A DNA stretch of 64,000 bases from assembly GCA_023459055.1 (NCBI GenBank), contig JAEWVR010000020.1, forward strand, positions 124,001 through 188,000. Direction: 5' to 3'. The notes beneath the pieces are model-generated. The model was not told where the DNA came from. It did no database searches and was given only the letters and a program-made list of their open reading frames with translations. Shown piece by piece: positions 37,307-46,602 of this stretch (position 1 is its first letter; every line of letters begins with the position of its first letter). Position numbers and translations under genes: made by a program. This stretch comes from Fibrobacterota bacterium (GTDB taxonomy: Bacteria > Fibrobacterota > Chitinivibrionia > Chitinivibrionales > Chitinispirillaceae).

Positions 37307-40300
37307 TTAGTTCCACATTGTTGTACGCATGTCAAGATCATGCTTATATCGCTTCGTTTTACTCTGACTCACATCCTGATATTCCTGGATTGACTTGACA
37401 GAAAAACCGGTTCGTTCAAGTGAATCGATACCGCTGATAGCTGCCTGCGCACCCTCAAGCGTTGTAATATAAGGAATACGCTGTGTAACCGCAGCACTAC
37501 GGATCGGTTTGGAATCCATCTGTGATTTACGTCCGGCCGGCACATTGATAATGAAATCAATATCACCACCCTTGATAAGATCTATGATATCAGGTTTTCC
37601 TTCACCGATCTTTGGTATCATCTTGACATTAATACCATTCGAACTCAGTACGCGCCAGGTTCCCTCAGATGCAAAGATCTTGAATCCCATCGCCTGCATG
37701 GCTTTTACCATGAAGATGATATTGCGGCGCATTGAATTCTTGACACTGATAAAAACAGATCCACTGCGTGGCAGATTATTTCCGGCTGCTTCCTGAGACT
37801 TTGCAAATGCAAGTCCGAAATCCTTGTCAAGTCCCATTACTTCACCGGTGGATTTCATCTCTGGTCCGAGAATGATATCCGCACCAGGGAATTTACTGAA
37901 TGGAAGCACAGATTCTTTAACAGCGAAGTAGTCTATAGTTTTTTCTACAGCTTCCTCTATATCCGCAAGCCTGGTACCGGCCATTACTTTTGCTGCAATT
38001 TTCGGCCATGGTATACCGGTTGCCTTACTTACAAATGGAACCGTACGTGATGCTCTTGGATTTACTTCAAGAACATAAACGATATCTTCCTTAATTGCAT
38101 ATTGAATATTGAGCAGGCCAACGACGTTAAGTTCACGTGCAATCTGGCAGGTAATCTTGTGAATTTGCGATACGATTGTACTTGACAATGTGTGAGGTGG
38201 CAGTACACAGGCACTGTCACCACTATGGATACCGGCTTCTTCGATATGTTCCATAATACCGCATACCTTGACTGTGTCGTTATCAGCGATTGCATCAACG
38301 TCAACCTCAATTGCATCTCCAATGAATTTGTCAACAAGCACCGGACGATTCTCCGCCGCCGCCTGTGCCTCGCCGATAAACGCACGCAGTTCTTCATCAT
38401 CATACACGATTTTCATTGCACGTCCGCCAAGAACAAATGATGGACGTAAGAGTACCGGATAACCGATTTTTGACGCAATAGAAATGGCGTCCTCGGTTGA
38501 TTTTGCAGTACCGTTTGCAGGCTGGTTAAGCTCAAGTTTATTGATCATTGCCGCGAATTCATCACGATCTTCTGCCCGCTGAATTGCAGCAACACTGGTT
38601 CCGATAATCGGTGCACCTGCATCCTCAAGGCGTTTTGCAAGATTCAGTGGTGTCTGACCACCAAACTGTACAATAACACCGATAGGTTTCTCGTTGTCAA
38701 TGATATTCATCACGTCTTCAAACGTTAGCGGTTCGAAGTAAAGTTTATCGGATGTATCATAGTCGGTTGAAACGGTCTCTGGGTTTGAGTTCACCATGAT
38801 CGATTCAATTCCCATCTCTTCGAGGGCAAATGATGCCTGACAACAGCAGTAGTCAAATTCGATACCCTGGCCGATACGGTTTGGTCCACCGCCAAGAATA
38901 ATGATTTTGCGGCGATCACTTGGATTGCTTTCATCCTCCTGATCGTATGATGAGTAATAATAGGGCGTATATGCTTCAAACTCTGCAGCACAAGTGTCAA
39001 CGAGTTTGTAGGTCGGAATAACACCGAGCTCTTTTCTGAAAGTACGGAATGCAATTTCATCCATCCCCAGGAACGTACCCATCTGATAATCACTGAAACC
39101 AAGACTCTTTGACTTCTTGATCAACCGCTTGAGATCATCCTTGTCTTTCTTAAGGATATCCGGCGTAATGGTCTTTTCGAATGTGTAAAGGTCGTACATG
39201 TTGTTAAGGAACCATGTATCAATGTATGAAGCTGCCGCGATTTCATCAACGGTCATACCTTTTTCAAATGCATATCTGATAAGGAACAGGCGGTTTGCTT
39301 TTGGGATACGTAGCTCTTTTGCAAGTTCCTCTTTTGTCTGAAACGGAAAATTGATCAGATCAAACCCCTTACGCCCGACTTCAAGACCGCGAAGACCTTT
39401 TTGCAGCGCTTCCTTGAATGTGCGACCAATCGCCATTGTTTCACCCACAGACTTCATCTGGATACCCAGTGTTGAATCCGCTTCGGGAAATTTCTCGAAT
39501 GTAAAACGTGGAATCTTTACAACACAGTAGTCAATCGTTGGTTCAAATGATGCCGGTGTTTCCTTGGTGATATCGTTTCTTATTTCGTCAAGAGTATAGC
39601 CGACTGCGAGTTTTGCAGCAAACTTTGCAATAGGAAAACCGGTCGCTTTACTTGCAAGTGCAGAACTGCGGCTCACGCGTGGATTCATTTCAATGACAGT
39701 CATGCGACCATCAGCCGGGTTTACCGCGAACTGGATATTGGATCCTCCGGTCTCAACGCCGATCTCGCGGATAATTGCAATCGCTGCATCACGCATCTTC
39801 TGGTACTGACGGTCAGTGAGAGTCTGTGCCGGAGCTACGGTGATACTGTCACCGGTGTGAACTCCCATAGGGTCAAGGTTTTCGATTGAGCAGATAATGA
39901 CCACATTGTCTGCTTTATCGCGCATGATCTCGAGTTCGTACTCTTTCCATCCGATAACCGATTCCTCAATGAGAATCTCGTTTACGCGGCTGCAGTGAAG
40001 TCCATAGGCTGCCTGACGCTCGAAGTCTTCTTCTTTGTAAACAATACCGCCACCGGTACCGCCGAGGGTAAAGCTCGGACGAACGATACATGGAAAACCG
40101 ATTTCACGTGCAATCTGCCACGCTTCATCGATGTTATAAGCAAACGCGCTGCGGGGGAGATCAAGACCGATTTTCTGAATGGCTTCTTTGAACTCACTGC
40201 GATCCTCAGCTTTTTTAATCGCAGTCTCGTCGGCACCGATAAGCTGTACACCATATCGCTGAAGAACTCCGCTTTCGGAAAGTTCCATTGCGGTGTTAAG

Positions 40301-40585
40301 GCCAGTCTGACCACCCATTGTCGGAAGAATCGCATCCGGACGTTCGCGGGCGATAATTTTCTCAACGATTTCCGGGGTAATCGGCTCAATATAGGTCTTG
40401 TCCGCAAGGTTGGGATCAGTCATGATCGTTGCCGGATTGGAGTTAACAAGGATAACCTCGTAACCCTCTTCGCGTAACGCTTTACACGCCTGAGTACCTG
40501 AATAGTCAAATTCACACGCCTGACCAATCACAATTGGTCCGCTGCCGATAATGAGAATCCTGTGTATATCAGTTCTTTTTGGCAT
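37307..40585 (-). CDS. carB: Carbamoyl-phosphate synthase large subunit
   Basis: A 1092-residue subunit with two homologous ATP-grasp halves. The first begins IHRILIIGSGPIVIGQACEFDYSG, the second KIIILGGGPNRIGQGIEFDYCC, and a C-terminal allosteric MGS-like domain begins near SVFISVKNSMRRN. It makes carbamoyl phosphate from bicarbonate, ammonia from CarA and two ATP. The ATG at 40585 is preceded by AAAGGA; the GTG at 40603 would place that site inside the gene. The full length and both domains are intact. Confidence 0.97.
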   Translation of the reverse strand: MPKRTDIHRILIIGSGPIVIGQACEFDYSGTQACKALREEGYEVILVNSNPATIMTDPNLADKTYIEPITPEIVEKIIARERPDAILPTMGGQTGLNTAMELSESGVLQRYGVQLIGADETAIKKAEDRSEFKEAIQKIGLDLPRSAFAYNIDEAWQIAREIGFPCIVRPSFTLGGTGGGIVYKEEDFERQAAYGLHCSRVNEILIEESVIGWKEYELEIMRDKADNVVIICSIENLDPMGVHTGDSITVAPAQTLTDRQYQKMRDAAIAIIREIGVETGGSNIQFAVNPADGRMTVIEMNPRVSRSSALASKATGFPIAKFAAKLAVGYTLDEIRNDITKETPASFEPTIDYCVVKIPRFTFEKFPEADSTLGIQMKSVGETMAIGRTFKEALQKGLRGLEVGRKGFDLINFPFQTKEELAKELRIPKANRLFLIRYAFEKGMTVDEIAAASYIDTWFLNNMYDLYTFEKTITPDILKKDKDDLKRLIKKSKSLGFSDYQMGTFLGMDEIAFRTFRKELGVIPTYKLVDTCAAEFEAYTPYYYSSYDQEDESNPSDRRKIIILGGGPNRIGQGIEFDYCCCQASFALEEMGIESIMVNSNPETVSTDYDTSDKLYFEPLTFEDVMNIIDNEKPIGVIVQFGGQTPLNLAKRLEDAGAPIIGTSVAAIQRAEDRDEFAAMINKLELNQPANGTAKSTEDAISIASKIGYPVLLRPSFVLGGRAMKIVYDDEELRAFIGEAQAAAENRPVLVDKFIGDAIEVDVDAIADNDTVKVCGIMEHIEEAGIHSGDSACVLPPHTLSSTIVSQIHKITCQIARELNVVGLLNIQYAIKEDIVYVLEVNPRASRTVPFVSKATGIPWPKIAAKVMAGTRLADIEEAVEKTIDYFAVKESVLPFSKFPGADIILGPEMKSTGEVMGLDKDFGLAFAKSQEAAGNNLPRSGSVFISVKNSMRRNIIFMVKAMQAMGFKIFASEGTWRVLSSNGINVKMIPKIGEGKPDIIDLIKGGDIDFIINVPAGRKSQMDSKPIRSAAVTQRIPYITTLEGAQAAISGIDSLERTGFSVKSIQEYQDVSQSKTKRYKHDLDMRTTMWN

Positions 40586-40713
40586 AGATCCTTTCAAAGA
40601 CACCGGGCAGTTGTTTCACCCTGATGGTCTGATAAGGGTATATATTTGTTTTTTATTTTTTTCGTTTTATCTTCTGACAGTCACGTGCCAACTAACCGAC
40701 AAAAACGCTGCCA

Positions 40714-40754
40714 GTCACTCGTCACGTGTCACTCGTCACGTGTCACTCGTCACT
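40714..40754. repeat. 14-bp tandem repeat at the carA-carB junction
   Basis: Nearly three copies of GTCACTCGTCACGT lie between carB and carA, the last reaching into the carA stop region. Each unit contains the CACGTG-like dyad TCACGTGTCAC. A weaker TCACGTGCCAACT stands just before. It may be a small satellite; no function is apparent. Confidence 0.75.
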
Positions 40755-41883
40755 TCCTCACACCCGGTGCACCGCTTTTACGTTCCATCATGGCGAAAAA
40801 TTTCTCGAAAAGATAGCCGCTGTCATGTGGTCCCGGAGATGCTTCAGGGTGATACTGAACACAGAATACATTTTTCTCAGGATCAGTAATACCTTCGCAG
40901 GTGAGATCATTGAGATTGAGATGTGTCATTTTAATATTTTTTGATTTCAGGCTGTCCATATCAACGCAGAAACCATGGTTTTGTGATGTAATTTCAATAA
41001 CACCGGTATCCATATTGCGGACCGGATGGTTTCCACCACGATGACCGAATTTCAGTTTGTAGGTCGATCCGCCAAGTGCGTGACCGATCAGCTGATGTCC
41101 AAGGCAGATACCGAAGATCGGCTTTTTACCTAGAAGCTGCTTGATAGTATCGATCGCATAGGTAACAGCAGCTGGATCACCAGGGCCATTTGACAGGAAT
41201 ATTCCATCAGGATTCATCCCCATCACCTGCTCTGCAGTCGTGTTTGCCGGTACAACAGTGATTCTGCATCCGAGTGATTCAAGAATGCGGAGAATGTTGT
41301 ACTTGATACCGAAATCAAACGCGACAATATTGAACCGGATGTTTTTAAGATTCTTGCCCAGACCCTTTTGTGTATTCCATATATATGGCTCCTTGCAGGT
41401 AACTTTTTTTGCAAGGTCAAGCCCGACAAGTCCACTCCACGCTTTAGCTTTATCAACGAGGTCGTCGGTGTTTACGTTTCCTTCACCGGACCAGATGATC
41501 GCTTTCATCGCACCCTTCACCCTGATCTGACGGGTAAGCATGCGGGTATCGATACCTTCAACTGCAACAACATTATTTTCAATCAGATACTGGCTGATTG
41601 ATTTCTGTGATGTAAAGTTTGACGGGTACTTACAGCTTTCTTTTACGATAAAACCGCTTACCTGCACCTTTGATGATTCAACGTCGCTGTCGTTGATTCC
41701 GTAGTTTCCAATAAGTGGATAGGTCATTGTCACGATTTGTGAACTGTATGACGGATCAGTTAAGATCTCCTGATACCCGGTAAGGCTTGTATTAAACACA
41801 ACTTCACCGGTCGCTTCGCCAGTAGCTCCAAACCCCTCACCATCAAAAATGGTTCCATCTTCCAGTGCAATAATGCCTCTCAA
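40750..41883 (-). CDS. carA: Carbamoyl-phosphate synthase small subunit
   Basis: A glutaminase subunit of about 377 residues. FGICLGHQLIGHALGG holds the catalytic cysteine and VQYHPEASPGPHDS the histidine-glutamate pair; the N-terminal half has LEDGTIFDGEGFGATGEATGEVVFN over the CPSase_sm domain. An upstream ATG at 41976 would add 31 residues not normally present. I prefer the TTG at 41883 (LRGIIALEDG), which has GTGAGG five bases upstream. It is the first gene of the nucleotide operon, behind the leader terminator at 41954. Confidence 0.93.
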   Translation of the reverse strand: MRGIIALEDGTIFDGEGFGATGEATGEVVFNTSLTGYQEILTDPSYSSQIVTMTYPLIGNYGINDSDVESSKVQVSGFIVKESCKYPSNFTSQKSISQYLIENNVVAVEGIDTRMLTRQIRVKGAMKAIIWSGEGNVNTDDLVDKAKAWSGLVGLDLAKKVTCKEPYIWNTQKGLGKNLKNIRFNIVAFDFGIKYNILRILESLGCRITVVPANTTAEQVMGMNPDGIFLSNGPGDPAAVTYAIDTIKQLLGKKPIFGICLGHQLIGHALGGSTYKLKFGHRGGNHPVRNMDTGVIEITSQNHGFCVDMDSLKSKNIKMTHLNLNDLTCEGITDPEKNVFCVQYHPEASPGPHDSGYLFEKFFAMMERKSGAPGVRK

Positions 41884-41953
41884 GAATACCTCACTTGTTT
41901 TAGCCGAACCTTCAACCTGTTTCGAACTTTTGCCAGGACATTCACTCACCGAT

Positions 41954-41995
41954 AAAAAAAAAGACACCCTCTGCATTCGGCTGTCAGAGGATATC
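41954..41995 (-). terminator. Leader terminator (attenuator candidate) upstream of carA
   Basis: On the - strand the arms GATATCCTCTG and CAGAGGGTGTC pair with only G-U wobbles, and the stem is followed by nine Ts. It lies about 70 bases upstream of the carA start and downstream of the promoter at 42068, so readthrough must be controlled for the operon to be expressed. An 11-codon frame (41984-42019, MIKMRITKDIL) ends inside the 5' arm, but it has no clear ribosome site. Confidence 0.7.
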
Positions 41996-42067
41996 TTTTG
42001 TTATTCTCATTTTAATCATTTGTCTGGCAGATACTTTATAATAATGAATACGTTTTTGCCCGGTTTC

Positions 42068-42096
42068 AAAATACTGTTTTTTCTGATAAGAGTCAA
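42068..42096 (-). promoter_or_regulatory. Promoter candidate for carA-carB-pyrG-purF
   Basis: On the - strand TTGACT is followed after 17 bases by TATTTT. Transcription would start near 42060 and give a leader of about 180 bases that contains the terminator at 41954-41995. Confidence 0.55.
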
Positions 42097-42738
42097 CCCT
42101 TTCGAGCATGGAGTTGTTTTTTAGGGTGATGGGGATTTTGTGTGATGTGTAAGGTGTTGATTTTGATTGTTTGAAGGTGGTCGGGGCAGAATTCAGAATT
42201 CAGAATCCTGTAGCCAGAATGTGAAAAACGTAGAGACCTGAGATACACGTCTCTTGATCGCCAACAATCCAAATGAACAGATTATTGATAATATCAAGTA
42301 TAGATGGTTTATCCTGGAAGAATGAATCAATTGTGCAGCGACTTGTTTCACAACTACGGACGGGGCATAAAAATGCTTTAACGAGTTTTTTTGAATTAAT
42401 GATTCGTTATTGCTCCAATTATCTCCAATTTATTCATTTTTGTAGCATGTATTTGAACACTGGGTTTTAATAGTGACTTCTATCACTGATCTGTATATTG
42501 CCGATTAATACATTAATTACTGTTAGATCTGATGAAAATGAAATGCGTAATTTATTGATAAATCAATAGTATATGTGGATTTCGACGCATCGTTTGAATC
42601 GTTTGCTCACTTGATGTGTAATGATCAGGATTTATTTGCAGATCATTTTATTCGATTAATTTGGTACGGTATTTGATTATATAACGATATATATTAATCA
42701 ATTGATTTCACTAAACGATTTCTTTCCAAGGAGTTCCA
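42097..42738. other. Divergent intergenic region between carA and modA
   Basis: About 640 bases without a convincing gene. A frame at 42273-42470 has no ribosome site and no recognisable product. It contains a perfect TATTGAT-AA-ATCAATA palindrome (42553-42568), the ModE-like sequence at 42678-42693 and the 12-base palindrome AATCAATTGATT (42696-42707), so the modA control region is probably 42550-42735. Confidence 0.5.
42678..42693 (+). promoter_or_regulatory. ModE-type site candidate upstream of modA
   Basis: TATATAACGATATATA lies 46 bases before the modA start. The TATATAACG part resembles one half of the E. coli ModE operator as I recall it, and CGATATATA is its near-mirror. A ModE-type protein is encoded at 56516. 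The two halves overlap at CG instead of being spaced, so this is only a candidate. Confidence 0.35.
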
Positions 42739-43485
42739 ATGCGTTTGATTGTTTTCCCGATATTGATTTGTCTGCTGGTTTTCTCATCCGGTGCACAGAT
42801 TTCACCTGCTGTTGCTGGAAACATGAAATTTGCATTTGAGGACATACGAGATCAATTCACAAAAAAGACCGGCTATACAGTTACCCCGGTATATGGATCA
42901 TCAGGTAAACTTGTTAATCAAATCAGAAATGGTGCACCCTTTGATCTGTTTATCAGTGCTGATATCGGTTTTGCAGACAGCGTTGTTGCATCGGCACTTA
43001 ATGTCGGCAAACCTAAAATTTATGCTTACGGTAAACTTGTGCTCTGGACATGCAAACCGATTGACCTAAAAAAAGGTGTTGAGGTTCTGACCGAACCATC
43101 GGTTAAAACGATTGCGCTTGCTGATTTCAAGTTGACAGTCTACGGGCCGGCTGCTAAAAAGTACATCGAAGATAACGGAATCTGGAAAGCTGTAGAGAAT
43201 AAGGTTGTTTTTGGTGAGAATATTACAAAAGTAGCCCAGTTTATCGCAAGCGGGTCTGCAGATATCGGTTTTACAGCCAAGTCGCTTGTTCTTGCTGACG
43301 AAATGAAAGGGAAGGGCGTATGGGTTGAAATTGATTCAACAAAGTACGATCCGTTACCTCAGGCCGCTGTGATGCTTACCTATGGCGAAAAGCACAATCA
43401 GAAAATTACTCAGGAACTATATGCTTTTTTATTCAGCAACGAGGCTCAGGAGATACTTGCAAAATATGGATACAAGCTGCCATGA
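42739..43485 (+). CDS. modA: Molybdate ABC transporter, substrate-binding protein
   Basis: A 248-residue periplasmic protein with a signal peptide (RLIVFPILICLLVFSSGAQ) and a ModA fold: VYGSSGKLVNQIRNGAPFDLFISAD over the first oxyanion loop, then KIYAYGKLVLWTCKP and SADIGFTAKSLVL. It captures molybdate, possibly also tungstate, for the permease. AAGGAG precedes the ATG. Its stop overlaps the next gene's start (ATGA). It starts the mod operon, 13 kb before the formate dehydrogenase accessory genes. Confidence 0.93.
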   Translation: MRLIVFPILICLLVFSSGAQISPAVAGNMKFAFEDIRDQFTKKTGYTVTPVYGSSGKLVNQIRNGAPFDLFISADIGFADSVVASALNVGKPKIYAYGKLVLWTCKPIDLKKGVEVLTEPSVKTIALADFKLTVYGPAAKKYIEDNGIWKAVENKVVFGENITKVAQFIASGSADIGFTAKSLVLADEMKGKGVWVEIDSTKYDPLPQAAVMLTYGEKHNQKITQELYAFLFSNEAQEILAKYGYKLP

Positions 43486-43886
43486 ACAGAATTCCCGCAA
43501 TAGTGGAATCAGTGACTAACGACGAGCTTTTTGCGCAGGTCGGTGTCAGCTTTTCGGGTTTGTCACTAAGTGCCTGTGTGCTTCTTTCTGATCATGAACT
43601 ACCATATTGTAAGGTGGGTGCACTGGTTGATATCCTCTTTAAAGAAGCGGATACTATTATATCTCTTGATTGTAACGCAACGATTAGTTGCCGAAACTGT
43701 TTTAAAGTGTGTATTACTGATATCTGCCAGACTGGTGTGATGGCGCGTGTCGCTGCAAATACCGGGTCTGTAGCACTGACAAGCCTTATTACAAGAAGAT
43801 CACGCGACACCCTTGGATTGACTAACGGAATGATTGTGTGGTATCTGGTAAAATCTACATCTTGCATGTTGACTATGAGGAAGTAG
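43482..43886 (+). CDS. Mop/TOBE-domain molybdate-binding protein (molbindin-like)
   Basis: A 134-residue protein made of two TOBE/Mop domains of about 65 residues. The first reads IPAIVESVTNDELFAQVGVSF; the second begins near NCFKVCITDICQTG. Molbindins store molybdate or sense it in the cytoplasm. The second copy is less typical and cysteine-rich. It starts within the end of modA (ATGA) and is followed after one base by modB, so it is translated as part of the transporter operon, an unusual position between modA and modB. Confidence 0.8.
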   Translation: MNRIPAIVESVTNDELFAQVGVSFSGLSLSACVLLSDHELPYCKVGALVDILFKEADTIISLDCNATISCRNCFKVCITDICQTGVMARVAANTGSVALTSLITRRSRDTLGLTNGMIVWYLVKSTSCMLTMRK

Positions 43887-43887
43887 T

Positions 43888-44568
43888 ATGGCTATCGATT
43901 TTTTGCCATTGATTCTTAGTTTCAAACTTGCAGTTATCTGTACCGTCGTGTTAACAATTACCTGCATCCCACTTGCGTACTGGATTTCATCATCAACGAC
44001 TTTTGTAAAGATGGTCATACGGTCTCTGGCAATGCTTCCGCTGGTGATTCCGCCATCAGTGCTCGGCTTTTATTTTCTTATTCTGTGGAGTCCATTTTCA
44101 CCAGTCGGTCATTTTCTTGAAAACGTTTTACATACCAGACTCGTTTTTTCATTTACCGGTCTTGCGATTGCGCTTTCAGTTGCCGGTGTTCCCTTTATGT
44201 TAAACCCATTGATAGCAGGGTTTGAATCGCTGCCCAAATCGCTCCGTGAAGCATCGTTGACATTAGGGAAGAGCGAGTGGGAAACACTCCTTCGTGTTCT
44301 TCTTCCGTCTATTAGGCCGTCGCTTCTTATCGGTATTGTAATGACTTTTATCCATTCGTTTGGAGAGTTTGGAATGGTGCTGATGCTTGGTGGAAAGATT
44401 CCCGGTAAAACAATGACGGCGTCAATTGCATTATATGATCATGTAGAATCATTGGAGTATACAATGGCGCATATTTACGCAGGGGTAATAACAATCAGTG
44501 CGCTGTTATCACTGATATTATTATTTCTCATTAATTCAGGTATCATTATAAGGAAGCACAGGTATTAG
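43888..44568 (+). CDS. modB: Molybdate ABC transporter permease
   Basis: A 226-residue inner-membrane protein with five or six spans. The EAA coupling loop is REASLTLGKSEWETLLRVLLP, and GEFGMVLMLGGKIPGKTMT is typical of ModB. It forms the membrane channel for molybdate and couples to the ModC ATPase encoded 14 bases downstream. Length is normal for the family. Confidence 0.94.
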   Translation: MAIDFLPLILSFKLAVICTVVLTITCIPLAYWISSSTTFVKMVIRSLAMLPLVIPPSVLGFYFLILWSPFSPVGHFLENVLHTRLVFSFTGLAIALSVAGVPFMLNPLIAGFESLPKSLREASLTLGKSEWETLLRVLLPSIRPSLLIGIVMTFIHSFGEFGMVLMLGGKIPGKTMTASIALYDHVESLEYTMAHIYAGVITISALLSLILLFLINSGIIIRKHRY

Positions 44569-44582
44569 GAAACTGAATAAAC

Positions 44583-45458
44583 ATGATACATATTGATGTA
44601 ACAAAAAGATTACTTTCTGCAAACGGTGCAATTACACTACGTGTTAAGCTTGATATTGAACGGCATGATTTTTTTACATTTTTTGGTAAATCCGGTTCAG
44701 GGAAAACGACAACACTCCGTATGCTTGCCGGTCTGACACATCCTGATAATGGCGAGATTATTGTTGATGGAAATGTCTGGTATAGTAAGGAAAAAGGGAT
44801 AAATGTCGCACCACAGCATCGAACGATCGGTTTTGTTTTCCAGGATTATGCTTTGTTTCCCGCAATGTCAGTTCGTAAAAATCTTGAGTATGCTTCGAAT
44901 AAAAACCAAAAACGGGTTGAGGAACTTATTGATATTATGCAATTGCGTGCACTTGAGCACTCGCGTCCGCATCAGTTAAGCGGTGGACAACGTCAGCGGG
45001 TTGCACTTGCACGGGCACTGATCAGATCACCAAAAATACTGCTTCTTGACGAGCCGCTATCTGCACTTGACAGTGAGATGAGAACTTCACTGCAAAATGA
45101 AATAAATCAGATCCATTCATCATTTGGTCTGACATCAATAATTGTTACTCATGATATTGCCGAAATTTTTACAATGTCAAATAAAATGGTATTGTTTGAT
45201 AATGGAACTGTATCTAAAAGTGATTCCCCGGATATGCTGCTTGGTAACAAGCTTAGCAGTAAATTCAGGACTGTGGGAAAAGTCGTTTCCATCGCGAAAT
45301 CTGATATTGCAGTTGTCGTAACAGTACAAAGCGGTATTAACCTTATCAGGGTTGTGGTTGATCCTGAAGAATCGGCAACGTTACAACCGGGTCAAAACGT
45401 TATACTTGCAGTAAAAGCTTTTGCACCATCAATAATCGTTTTAAACAAGTGTGAATAG
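44583..45458 (+). CDS. modC: Molybdate ABC transporter ATP-binding protein
   Basis: A 291-residue ATPase. Walker A is FGKSGSGKTTTL, the signature LSGGQRQRVALARAL, Walker B LLLDEPLSALD, and the switch histidine is in VTHDIAEI. Residues 220-290 form a C-terminal regulatory segment with a TOBE-like fold, shorter than the full E. coli one, that may sense molybdate. It powers the ModB permease. The end of the gene is 15 bases before modD. Confidence 0.94.
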   Translation: MIHIDVTKRLLSANGAITLRVKLDIERHDFFTFFGKSGSGKTTTLRMLAGLTHPDNGEIIVDGNVWYSKEKGINVAPQHRTIGFVFQDYALFPAMSVRKNLEYASNKNQKRVEELIDIMQLRALEHSRPHQLSGGQRQRVALARALIRSPKILLLDEPLSALDSEMRTSLQNEINQIHSSFGLTSIIVTHDIAEIFTMSNKMVLFDNGTVSKSDSPDMLLGNKLSSKFRTVGKVVSIAKSDIAVVVTVQSGINLIRVVVDPEESATLQPGQNVILAVKAFAPSIIVLNKCE

Positions 45459-45473
45459 AAAAGGAGATGTGTG

Positions 45474-46316
45474 ATGTTTTTTGTTTCAGATCAGATTCTT
45501 GATTCATTAATTCAGGAGGATTTTCCGCTTGGTGATCTTACCGTTGACACATTGGGAATAGGTGGACATTCAGCAGTAATGACATGTAAAAGCCGTAATC
45601 ACGGAATTATATGTTGTACAGAGGAGGCATCACGAATAATTAACCGTCTTGGTGGACAGACATCATTTTTTTTGCCATCAGGAACATTAGTTGAACCTGG
45701 TACCGTTATACTTGAATCATCAGGGAGTGCTGCAACGCTTCATGCTGCATGGAAAATGATTGCTAATCTAATCGAATACTATTCTGGTGTTGCATCACGT
45801 ACATATCAGATGGTTAAAGTACTACAGGAAATGAATTCCCAATCTGTCATAGGGGCGACGCGAAAGATTATCCCTGGAACAAAAACTCTTGTATGTAAGG
45901 CGGTGGTAAGTGGTGGCGGAACTATTCACAGGTCAGGATTGTCGGAAACCTTTCTTCTTTTCAAACAACATAGTGTGTTTTTTAAAGACTCTGAAGCCAT
46001 TGCAAATGCATTATGTGAGGCACGTAAAAAAGCAGTAGAGAAAAAAATAATTGTTGAGATCAACAATGAGGAGGATTTATCTACATTTCATTCCTATCCT
46101 GTTGATGGTCTTCAGTTTGACAAATTTACACCATCAGAACTGACACGTATTATAACGAAGATCAGAACTACACGACCCGAATTAATCATGATTGCAGCCG
46201 GAGGAATCACCGTTAACAATATAAGAGAGTATGCATTGTGTGGTGCAAATCTTATTGTAACGTCAAGTATGTATCACGGACCGACATTTGATCTGGGGAT
46301 CTCAATTCATCCATGA
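45474..46316 (+). CDS. modD: ModD, quinolinate phosphoribosyltransferase-like
   Basis: A 280-residue member of the NadC-like ModD family, found in mod operons with an unknown role in molybdenum metabolism. SDQILDSLIQEDFPLGDLTVDTLG is the ModD opening, and GATRKIIPGTK replaces the GTRKTxPGxR motif of NadC; the C terminus ends in a barrel strand with MIAAGGITVNNI. The ATG at 45474 is preceded by AAGGAG at a better distance than the GTG at 45471. No nadA or nadB is nearby, which argues against an NAD role. Confidence 0.88.
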   Translation: MFFVSDQILDSLIQEDFPLGDLTVDTLGIGGHSAVMTCKSRNHGIICCTEEASRIINRLGGQTSFFLPSGTLVEPGTVILESSGSAATLHAAWKMIANLIEYYSGVASRTYQMVKVLQEMNSQSVIGATRKIIPGTKTLVCKAVVSGGGTIHRSGLSETFLLFKQHSVFFKDSEAIANALCEARKKAVEKKIIVEINNEEDLSTFHSYPVDGLQFDKFTPSELTRIITKIRTTRPELIMIAAGGITVNNIREYALCGANLIVTSSMYHGPTFDLGISIHP

Positions 46317-46510
46317 GGATGAGTTGTGCTGCATTGTTGTTTATTTGTTATATAGGATCAATATTGTGGGGCAGCTCGCGCCTCAAACATCAGGTACTGG
46401 TGCTGCTTTTTCAAGGCCGGACAGATAACATACATTTCTGGACATGCTTATAAGTCGCTTCTGCCATACTGCTTTTAATCAAAAATTTTACTTCATTTCG
46501 CAAAGAAACA

Positions 46511-46537
46511 AAAAGGTACAAAAAAATGTACCTTTTT
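46511..46537 (+). terminator. Terminator of the mod operon
   Basis: Perfect 10-base arms AAAAGGTACA and TGTACCTTTT around six As, followed by a T; it can work on either strand. It separates modD from rex. Confidence 0.8.
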
Positions 46538-46602
46538 ATACTTCGTTTCTGAAACCATATTAAAATTTCTACGTCAGCGCAGTTTTTACATCAGGGCATG
46601 TC

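Noticed and set aside
34449..41601. Many + strand frames opposite purF, pyrG, carB and carA
   Set aside because: All overlap conserved nucleotide genes in antisense; their translations have no family features.
42273..42470. 65-codon frame in the carA-modA gap
   Set aside because: No ribosome site, no recognisable product, and it lies in a control region.
42553..42568. FNR/CRP-type site (TTGAT-N-ATCAA)
   Set aside because: The half-sites are separated by two bases instead of four, so it does not fit FNR; kept only as a generic palindrome.
45474..46316. Quinolinate phosphoribosyltransferase (nadC)
   Set aside because: It lies in a mod operon, has ModD-type opening residues, and no nadA or nadB is near.
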